From positions 1-14,767 of the forward strand of contig JBFFXF010000180.1 in NCBI GenBank assembly GCA_041569895.1: a stretch of DNA of 14,767 nt. Direction: 5' to 3'. Shown here piece by piece: positions 7,532 to 12,882 of this stretch. Source of the stretch: JBFFXF01 sp041569895 (lineage in GTDB: Bacteria; Planctomycetota; UBA8108; JACQVS01). The notes beneath the pieces are model-generated. The model was not told the origin of the DNA, ran no database searches, and saw only the letters and a list, made by a program, of their open reading frames with translations. Positions within the stretch are counted from its first letter, which is position 1; each line of letters begins with the position of its first letter. Made by a program: the position numbers and the translations under genes.

Positions 7532-8974
7532 TCACTGGTCTTCCGCCGGCGGCGGTCTCGTCCCCGGCTCGTCGAGGACCTCGAGGACGTGCCTCGCGGC
7601 GCTCGACACACCGGCGTCGCGGCTCGCGAGCTTCTCCTGCAGCGCGGGCAGCGCCGCCCGGGCACGGGGGCCGAGTGTCCGCAGCGCCACCACCGCCGCC
7701 ATGCGGACGAGGTCCTCGCGATCCTCGAGGGCGTCGGCGAGCGCGATCGCGGCCGCGTCGATGGCGGCCGAGTTGCTGGCGGGATCCGCCGTGGCGTCGT
7801 CCGCGAGCGGCGACCACGCCCCGCCGAGAGCGGTCGCGGCGGCGGCGCGCACGACGTCATCTCCGTCACGAAGGAGCGCGGTCAGCTGCGGCACGGCGGC
7901 GGGCGCGAGGAGGCCGAGCGCATCGCGGGCGTTCCACTGGTCGATGTCGGTGGTGGTTCGCAATCGCGCCAGGATGGTCTCGAGCGCCCGTTCCGTCCGC
8001 TCGGCGACCTCGGCCCGCGTCGCCTCGTCGGCGGACGGCGCGTCACGGGCCTGCGCCTCGGCGAGCGCGAGCGCCACGACGGTCAGCTCGCCGCTCTCGG
8101 GCCCTTCCTTCTCCAGCGACGACCGCAGGACCGGCACCGCGCCTCGCCCGAGTCGGCCGACCGCGAGCAGCGCCTGCCAGCGGTCGCGCTCGGATCCGGT
8201 CGCCAGTCGGGAGACGAGCGTTCGCGTCCGGTCCCTCAGTCCGCGGCTCTCGAAGCGGCGCGCGTCGAGCTGCTCGAGAGCGCGAGACGCAACCGAGCGC
8301 AGAAGGCTCGCGTCGCCATCGGTGCGACCCTCGAGGTCGTCCAGGAGCGCCTCGAACGCCGGCACGGTTGCCCGGGTCTCGCCGATGCTCACGAGCGCGT
8401 TGATGGCGCTGATGCGATCCATCTCCTCGGCGTCGATCTGCTCGAGGAGGGTGATGAGGTCCGGCACAGCCGCGCGGGCCGCCGGCCCGATGGCGGCGAG
8501 CGCGGCGCACGCCTTCTGGCAGGGCAGGCTCCCCTCGCTCAGGATCAGCCTTCTCAGGGCCGGCACGGCGTCGGCGGCCCGCACACCCACCTTCCCGAGA
8601 GCGGCAGCGCTCATCCAGCGCACGTGCCAGTCGGAGCTGTCGAGCGCATCGATCAGCGCCGTGATCACGCCGGGGGCATCGGGGCCGATGGTGACCAGCG
8701 CCCCGAGCGCGCGGATGCGCACCACGCGTGCCTCGGACGTCTCGACCATCGATACGAGATGCGGCACGGACTCGGCGCCGATCTGCTCGAGCGCCTCGAA
8801 CGCCTCGAGGTCCGCGCGCAGTGGGTTGTGCATGTCGAGGAGATTCCGGTGCGCCTGTCCCGCCCGTCGGACCCAGTAGCCGAGCGGCTTGCCGTCGTGC
8901 GTCGGCTCGTCGGACTGACAGCCGCCGGCGACGAGGAGAAGAAAGAGCCAGAAGGGGAGGTCTCGAAGGCGCAT
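7532..8974 (-). CDS. HEAT-repeat lipoprotein
   Basis: Translated from ATG 8974-8972, the protein has 480 residues. It opens with a lipoprotein-type signal, MRLRDLPFWLFLLLVAGGC, where C19 is the likely lipidation site. The frame is open upstream to 9073, but that extension would bury the signal, so the internal Met is preferred even though no clear ribosome binding site precedes it. After the signal comes GKPLGYWVRRA, a segment often seen at the N-terminus of planctomycetal HEAT proteins. Alpha-helical HEAT/PBS-lyase-like repeats then fill almost the whole chain, e.g. DWHVRWMSAAALGKVG (about 114-130), DDVVRAAAATALGG (about 370) and EDLVRMAAVVALRTLG (about 418). Such repeats bind partner proteins; no catalytic residues are visible. 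It is convergent with NDH-2 (32-base gap), so it belongs to a separate unit. The specific role is unknown. Confidence 0.85.
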   Translation of the reverse strand: MRLRDLPFWLFLLLVAGGCQSDEPTHDGKPLGYWVRRAGQAHRNLLDMHNPLRADLEAFEALEQIGAESVPHLVSMVETSEARVVRIRALGALVTIGPDAPGVITALIDALDSSDWHVRWMSAAALGKVGVRAADAVPALRRLILSEGSLPCQKACAALAAIGPAARAAVPDLITLLEQIDAEEMDRISAINALVSIGETRATVPAFEALLDDLEGRTDGDASLLRSVASRALEQLDARRFESRGLRDRTRTLVSRLATGSERDRWQALLAVGRLGRGAVPVLRSSLEKEGPESGELTVVALALAEAQARDAPSADEATRAEVAERTERALETILARLRTTTDIDQWNARDALGLLAPAAVPQLTALLRDGDDVVRAAAATALGGAWSPLADDATADPASNSAAIDAAAIALADALEDREDLVRMAAVVALRTLGPRARAALPALQEKLASRDAGVSSAARHVLEVLDEPGTRPPPAEDQ

Positions 8975-9168
8975 CGCGGACCCGACCGAAGCTCCGTCGT
9001 GCGGCGTGACGACCATGGGAAACGGGGCAACAAACGCCGCCCCGACGCCTCCATTCTCCCGCTGCCACGCCACCGACGCAAGTCCGGCGGACCGGTTCGA
9101 GTCAGTCGTCGCGGGCGCCGGGCTCCGGCGGCGGCGTCCCGCGGATGGTGCGCGTCACCCGCCGGTCC

Positions 9169-9174
9169 TACAAT
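9169..9174 (+). promoter_or_regulatory. Possible -10 box (TACAAT) for the dockerin-like gene
   Basis: TACAAT differs from the sigma-70 consensus at one base and stands out in GC-rich surroundings. It is 116 bases before the start codon. The region 16-18 bases upstream has no good -35 match. If it is used, transcription would begin near 9181. Confidence 0.25.
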
Positions 9175-9180
9175 CCCCCT

Positions 9181-9200
9181 GACGGTCGAGAGAGACCGTC
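9181..9200 (+). other. Perfect 7-bp hairpin at the predicted 5' end of the transcript
   Basis: GACGGTC (9181-9187) and GACCGTC (9194-9200) enclose a 6-base loop. The stem begins 7 bases after the TACAAT box, where +1 would fall. It could be a 5'-end mRNA stabiliser or an operator dyad. Confidence 0.35.
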
Positions 9201-9252
9201 GAATCGCCGCTCGCCCGATCGGACGACCGAGGCCCTGTCAACCTCGGCGCCA

Positions 9253-9267
9253 CCGATCAACGATCGG
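9253..9267 (+). other. Perfect 6-bp inverted repeat CCGATC-aac-GATCGG
   Basis: It lies 23 bases before the start codon of the dockerin-like gene and just before its ribosome binding site (GGAGAG, 9279-9284, 6 bases from ATG). It could be a small stem in the leader or a protein-binding dyad. Its function is unknown. Confidence 0.3.
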
Positions 9268-9290
9268 CCGAGAGGTATGGAGAGACTGTC

Positions 9291-10739
9291 ATGAGAGTCG
9301 GTAACGCGATCAAACGCGCCCACGGTCACATCGCCCTTGTCGCCGCGCTCGTCGCTCCCTGCGCCGCGCGCGCCTCGCCCGGCGTCGCCGTCGCCTGGGA
9401 CGACACGAGAGCGCAGCGTGGCGTGGTGCAGGCGATGAGCTCGGAGCGGCCCTGGAGCTTCGTGACGCCGCCGATCGAGCTCGGGCTCGACGTCAGGCTG
9501 CGTTTCGCCGGCGGCGACGTGTACGCCATCAGCCGCGCCGAGGACACCATCTCCGCCATCGATGTCGAGTCGTGGACGGTGGCGCGTACGTACGAGCTCG
9601 GCGCGGAGAGCGGGCTCGAGGACATCGCCGTGGTCGACGCCGATCGCGCGTACGTCACGCGTGCCGCGGCAACGCACCTGCTGCGCCTCGATCTCGCCAC
9701 CGGCGCGACCGAGGAGGTCGTCGACCTGTCCGTCTTCGCCGATCTCGACGGCGTGCCCGACCTGAGCATGATGGCCATCTTCGAGAATCTCCTCTTCGTG
9801 CAGCTCGGCCGCAAGAACTCCGGCAACATCTCGATACCGCCGGCGTTGCTCGCGGTCGTCGACGTGACGACGGAGGAGATCGTCGACGTCGACCCCGTCC
9901 GGCCGGGCGTGCAGGCCATCCGTCTGGCCGGCACGGCGCCGAAGATGAAGATGCAGGTCCTGCACGCCTCGCGCCGACTGTTCGTCGGCGCCACGGGGGA
10001 CTTCGGGGACGATGGCGGCGTCGAGGTGATCGACCTCGACACGCTGAAGTCGAGGGGCATCGTGCTCCGCGAGCTCGGCCCCTTCAACGGCCCGGAGATC
10101 GGCGCCTTCGTGATGGCGCGCAGCGCGAGCGGCTACTTCGTCGCCAGCACCGATCTGCTGAGCTCGTCGCACCTCAAGGGCTTCACGCTCGCGGACGGGG
10201 CCGATCCGACTCCCGACCTCGAGACCATCGTCGAGTACACGATTCCGGCGCTCGTGCACGATCCGCGGAGCGACACGCTCTTCGCGCCCGTGGTCGCGGA
10301 CAACCACCACCACTTCGCGGACGGGATCGTCGTGCTCGACGCGGGCACCGGGATGCGACTGACGCCGGACACGGTCCGCACCGGCGGGCGACCGACGGAC
10401 CTGCAGCTGCTGTGTGACGACGACGCGTGCGCGCTCCCGGCGGGCGCCAGCTTCCTCCGCGCGGACTCGAACGCCGACGGGCAACTCGACATCAGCGATG
10501 CCCTGTTCACGCTCAACTACCTCTTCCTGGGAGAGCGGACGCCGCCGTGCCGGGCGAGCAACGACTCGAACGCGGACGGCAAGCTCGACATCGCGGACCC
10601 GGTCTACTCGCTCGACTACCTCTTCCGCGGCGGCCGGCTCCCGCCGGAGCCGTTCCCGGTCTGCGCCGAGGATCCGACGCGCAGCGATCTCGACTGCCGC
10701 GACTACGACGCCTGCGCTCGCACCTCGATCGGTGCTTGA
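9291..10739 (+). CDS. Secreted beta-propeller-like protein with C-terminal dockerin-like Ca-binding pair
   Basis: The protein has 482 residues. It has a Sec signal peptide (basic MRVGNAIKRAHG, hydrophobic core, cleavage predicted after A28 in ARA-SPG). Residues about 40-385 contain repeated short beta segments such as VYAISRAEDTISAIDV, AYVTRAAATHLLRLDLATG and LLAVVDVTTEEIVDVD, spaced as in YVTN/NHL-type propellers; the fold is inferred. The C-terminus has two 12-residue EF-type loops: D392-N394-D396-Q398-D403 and D425-N427-D429-K431-D436. Each is followed by a helix with L-YLF-G and a PP turn, then a cysteine-containing end (DPTRSDLDC). This duplicated loop pattern resembles type I dockerin and is abundant in planctomycete secreted proteins, where its partner is generally unknown. 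GGAGAG at 9279-9284 supports the start. No enzyme motif is seen, so a binding or surface-display role is likely. Confidence 0.8.
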   Translation: MRVGNAIKRAHGHIALVAALVAPCAARASPGVAVAWDDTRAQRGVVQAMSSERPWSFVTPPIELGLDVRLRFAGGDVYAISRAEDTISAIDVESWTVARTYELGAESGLEDIAVVDADRAYVTRAAATHLLRLDLATGATEEVVDLSVFADLDGVPDLSMMAIFENLLFVQLGRKNSGNISIPPALLAVVDVTTEEIVDVDPVRPGVQAIRLAGTAPKMKMQVLHASRRLFVGATGDFGDDGGVEVIDLDTLKSRGIVLRELGPFNGPEIGAFVMARSASGYFVASTDLLSSSHLKGFTLADGADPTPDLETIVEYTIPALVHDPRSDTLFAPVVADNHHHFADGIVVLDAGTGMRLTPDTVRTGGRPTDLQLLCDDDACALPAGASFLRADSNADGQLDISDALFTLNYLFLGERTPPCRASNDSNADGKLDIADPVYSLDYLFRGGRLPPEPFPVCAEDPTRSDLDCRDYDACARTSIGA

Positions 10740-10770
10740 CGGCCGTCCCCCGATTTGCGAAGAGAGGGCT

Positions 10771-10839
10771 CACGGAGTGGTCGCGCGCGGCGCTGACCGT
10801 GCGCGACCCTCCGTGTCGCTGCCGCGCAGATCACGGAGG
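10771..10839 (+). promoter_or_regulatory. Leader RNA with two mutually exclusive hairpins, one sequestering the ribosome binding site
   Basis: The left arm CACGGAGTGGTCGCGC (10771-10786) pairs with GCGCGACCCTCCGTG (10801-10815): 15 base pairs with a single bulged T at 10778 and a 14-base loop. The distal half of the right arm, CCTCCGTG (10808-10815), is also perfectly complementary to CACGGAGG (10832-10839), which contains the ribosome binding site of the next gene (start 10848). CACGGAG is therefore present twice and competes for one anti-Shine-Dalgarno segment. No T run follows, so a plain terminator is less likely, though the first stem could still be the 3' end of the upstream transcript. 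Complementarity is directly visible; regulation is inferred. Confidence 0.5.
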
Positions 10840-10847
10840 CCCGTCCG

Positions 10848-11216
10848 ATGTGCCCCCACAGACGACGCCGGCGACGGCGGGTCGCCCGCGCCTGGACCGT
10901 CCGCCTGTTCCTCTGGTGCCTCACCTTCTCGGCGGGCGCCCTGACGGGAATCTCGCTCGCCATACGGGCGCAGGTCGCAACGATGCGCTACGCCCGCGAG
11001 CAGCTCGACGACCTCAACATCTTCACCAAGTTCCTCGCCAAGATGACCTTCCTCTGGCGCGCGCTCGACGAGAAGCTGGTGCTGGCGATCGGCGACATCC
11101 CCGAGAGCTACCTGGTCGGCGGCGAGCTCGTCGCCAACTTCCTCTTCGGCCTCGCCACCGTCCTCCTCCTCGCATCCCTCCTCGTCCGCCGCAAGCACCG
11201 CCGCCGGCGAGCGTGA
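10848..11216 (+). CDS. Small two-helix membrane protein, hypothetical
   Basis: The protein has 122 residues. GGAGG at 10835-10839 is 8 bases before ATG. It begins with seven consecutive arginines (residues 5-11), then a first hydrophobic helix at about 20-39, a loop of about 50 residues (ARQ/YAREQLDDLNIF-type, with charged and aromatic residues and IGDIPESYLVGG), a second helix at about 94-113 and a basic end, RRKHRRRRA. The positive-inside rule predicts both termini in the cytoplasm and the loop outside. I do not recognise the family. It lies 108 bases after the dockerin-like gene on the same strand; the intervening leader has strong secondary structure, so it may be separately controlled. 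Codon use and the ribosome binding site support a real gene. Confidence 0.65.
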   Translation: MCPHRRRRRRRVARAWTVRLFLWCLTFSAGALTGISLAIRAQVATMRYAREQLDDLNIFTKFLAKMTFLWRALDEKLVLAIGDIPESYLVGGELVANFLFGLATVLLLASLLVRRKHRRRRA

Positions 11217-11356
11217 CGCACGTGCCCGTGCCGACTGTGACGGCAAGACCAGGGCAAGGAAGGCAGGAACTCAGGAAAGCAGGAAGAGAGATGATTGTTG
11301 TGACCCGCGCCGACGCCGCGCCGAGTCCACCCCGCTTCGGACACGAACCCGGTCGG
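11217..11356. other. Non-coding convergent spacer before the tandem array
   Basis: There is no supported gene. TGCCG-actgtga-CGGCA (11229-11245) is a weak hairpin just after the small membrane protein and could contribute to termination, but lacks a T run. Around 11258-11286 an eight-base purine-rich motif of the form N-N-CAGGAA recurs about three times. Base composition here is less GC-rich than the flanking genes. Confidence 0.5.
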
Positions 11357-11499
11357 TCTCTGATCTCTGATGTCTGATGTCTGATCTCTGTCTCTGTCTC
11401 GGATCTCGGTATCAGAGTCGGTCTCGGACTCGGTGTCGGAGTCGGAGTCGGCATCGGAATCGGGGTCGGAATCGGGCACGGGACCGGGACCGGGCACGG
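11357..11499. repeat. Degenerate six/seven-base tandem array, about 23 units
   Basis: The array starts with heptamers ending in CTGA (TCTCTGA at 11357 and 11364, TGTCTGA at 11371 and 11378). It shifts to hexamers ending in CTG (TCTCTG at 11385 and 11391), then to units ending in TCGG (tgTCGG, agTCGG twice, caTCGG, aaTCGG, ggTCGG between 11434 and 11475), and ends with ACGG/CCGG units (gcACGG, gaCCGG twice, gcACGG, 11476-11499). Thus positions 4 and 6 (C and G) stay fixed while the others drift along the array. It sits between convergent genes. Open frames read through it give Ser/Asp/Glu- or Pro/Gly-rich peptides that are by-products of the repeat. Confidence 0.85.
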
Positions 11500-11510
11500 G
11501 GACGCGCGTC

Positions 11511-12590
11511 CTACCGATTGATCGAATTCACCGCCCTCCGCAGCAGCCGTTCCGCCGTCTCCGCGTCGATCGGGCTGGCGGGGGCGCGGTCGAGGGCGGC
11601 GGCGGCGACTTTCATGGCGTCGCCCTCGGTGCTCGTGACAGTGCGGACCACCTCGCTGACCGTGGCCGCGGTCGCCTGCTTTCGGGCCTCGGCTCCGAGG
11701 ATCGCCTCCTTGACGATCTCGAGCTTCTCGTGGAAGGACCGCGGCGTCTCCTGGTCGTCCTCGGGTCGCGGCACCAGATCGTCAGGCACCTCGCGGACGG
11801 TCAGCTTGAAGTGCTCGGCGATGCCGCCGTCGTGGCGGCGGATCGTCCAGCCGGGCCATCTGCCGTGCAGGAAGCGGAGCTCGTCCGCCTCGAAGTCGGG
11901 CACGCAGAGCGACAGCGTGTTGAAGCCCGTGTGGATGACCGCGAACTCCTCGAGGCGGCTGCGCAGCGGCGATCGGTCGGCTTCGGCGTCGGCATCGTCG
12001 AGCGATTTCTCGATGCGGCGCATGCCGTCGAGGTCGGGGAGCTTCTTCAGCGTGTCGATCACCGAGGGCCCGTTGGCCAGCGTGCCCGGGAGACTGTAGT
12101 CGATGGCCACGTCCTTCCAGCCCGCCTCGCCGAAGATGGCCACGAGACCGCAGCAGATGCCGCGCTCGAGGTTCGACCCGAGCCGCGAGGGCTCGATCGG
12201 CGCCACCTCGCTCGCGCTCGATTCGACGAGGTCGGGCGCGATGCCGACCTGCTCGGCGATGCCTCGCAGGTCGTCGACCCACCGCACGGTCCACTTCTCG
12301 GGACCCCAGAAGTACTCCATGAGGCCGAGCACGAGCGGCTTGAGATCGTCCTCCTCGAGCTCGTCTCCGCCGAAGAAGGCGACCGTCCTGGTGTCCTTGT
12401 CGAGCGCCACGCCGCCCTCGGCCCAGGTGGTGTCGAGCCACTCGCCGCCCTCGTGGTTCGAGAGGATGAAGGTCTCCGCGACCTTCGGCCCCCAGAGGAT
12501 GTCCTGAGGCACGGTGAGCGCGCCCCAGTGCGAGTAGAAGACACGGACCTCGCCGTTCTCCCGGATGGCGTATGTCGCGCGGTGGCCCAT
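11511..12590 (-). CDS. Conserved hypothetical protein of the 'MGHRAxY...YSHWGA' type
   Basis: Translated from ATG 12590-12588 to TAG 11513-11511, the protein has 359 residues. The frame is open to 12674 (GTG), but the added residues are Arg/Ala-rich and the start MGHRATYAIRENG looks like the genuine conserved N-terminus. No clear ribosome binding site precedes either start. It has no signal peptide or membrane helix, so it is probably cytoplasmic. Visible landmarks are VRVFYSHWGALTVPQDILWG (residues 15-34), EGGEWLDTTWAEGG, FFGGDELEEDD, an aromatic WGPEKWTVRWVDD block, and a charged, mostly helical C-terminal third. I do not know a biochemical function and see no catalytic motif I can name. 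It is convergent with the small membrane protein and divergent from the sigma-factor fusion. Confidence 0.75.
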   Translation of the reverse strand: MGHRATYAIRENGEVRVFYSHWGALTVPQDILWGPKVAETFILSNHEGGEWLDTTWAEGGVALDKDTRTVAFFGGDELEEDDLKPLVLGLMEYFWGPEKWTVRWVDDLRGIAEQVGIAPDLVESSASEVAPIEPSRLGSNLERGICCGLVAIFGEAGWKDVAIDYSLPGTLANGPSVIDTLKKLPDLDGMRRIEKSLDDADAEADRSPLRSRLEEFAVIHTGFNTLSLCVPDFEADELRFLHGRWPGWTIRRHDGGIAEHFKLTVREVPDDLVPRPEDDQETPRSFHEKLEIVKEAILGAEARKQATAATVSEVVRTVTSTEGDAMKVAAAALDRAPASPIDAETAERLLRRAVNSINR

Positions 12591-12882
12591 GATCGAGGGA
12601 AAACCAGCCCCGTCGGAGGCGCGGCGCCGCGGTGTCGCGACTGCGACTGGACGCCCGCGAATAAAGGATGACACGCGGGGGCGAAAAGGACAACTCGCCC
12701 GGAGCCGGTTACCGGATGGCGTCGGGGCGCCCTTCGACTCAATGCGCTATTCGGAACAGGTCGAGTCCGGTGTTCGCGAGCTCGAGGGCGCGGATGAAGC
12801 GATTCTCGGCCCGGGGCCGTTTTCGTTGGCGGCGGCGGCTCGCGTGGCGTCATCCTTGTGAGGAGTGCACGTTGAAACCCCG
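12591..12882. other. Divergent intergenic spacer, 292 bases
   Basis: It separates the hypothetical protein (-) from the sigma-factor fusion (+). No supported gene is present. It contains a 6-bp stem, GGGCGA (12679-12684) with TCGCCC (12695-12700); a 5-bp dyad, GAACA (12754-12758) with TGTTC (12771-12775), near a GGAAC that superficially resembles an ECF -35 element but has no matching -10; and the terminator-like hairpin at 12807-12823. Confidence 0.55.
12807..12823 (+). terminator. Small terminator-like hairpin in the leader of the sigma-factor fusion
   Basis: CGGCC (12807-12811) and GGCCG (12815-12819) form a GC-only stem with a 3-base loop, directly followed by TTTT (12820-12823) and then CGTT. 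This has the layout of an intrinsic terminator on the + strand, but the stem is only 5 bp. No + strand gene ends nearby, so if functional it would act as an attenuator for the gene starting at 12883. Confidence 0.3.

Larger units (their letters stand above)
8975..9290. other. Divergent intergenic spacer, 316 bases
   Basis: The spacer separates the - strand HEAT lipoprotein from the + strand dockerin-like protein, so promoters for both should lie here. No protein-coding signal is convincing. On the + strand there is a -10-like TACAAT (9169-9174), and two perfect hairpins: 9181-9200 and 9253-9267. No recognisable -35 or -10 pair is seen for the HEAT gene. Confidence 0.6.

Noticed and set aside
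8975..9073. N-terminal extension of the HEAT protein from GTG 9073
   Set aside because: It would put 33 unconserved residues before an obvious lipoprotein signal.
6572..9304. 910-residue open frame on the + strand
   Set aside because: It overlaps the NDH-2 gene in another frame and then runs antisense through the whole HEAT gene; composition is Arg/Pro/Ala/Gly-rich without domains.
11023..11497. Two - strand frames encoding Ser/Asp- and Pro/Thr-repeat peptides
   Set aside because: The repeats are produced by the six/seven-base DNA array; the frames have no ribosome binding site or conserved domain and overlap the small membrane protein gene antisense.
11357..11499. CRISPR array
   Set aside because: Units are six or seven bases with no spacers and there are no cas genes.
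12753..12775. ECF-type autoregulated promoter beginning GGAAC upstream of the sigma fusion
   Set aside because: No matching -10 element at the expected spacing; a five-base match is common by chance.
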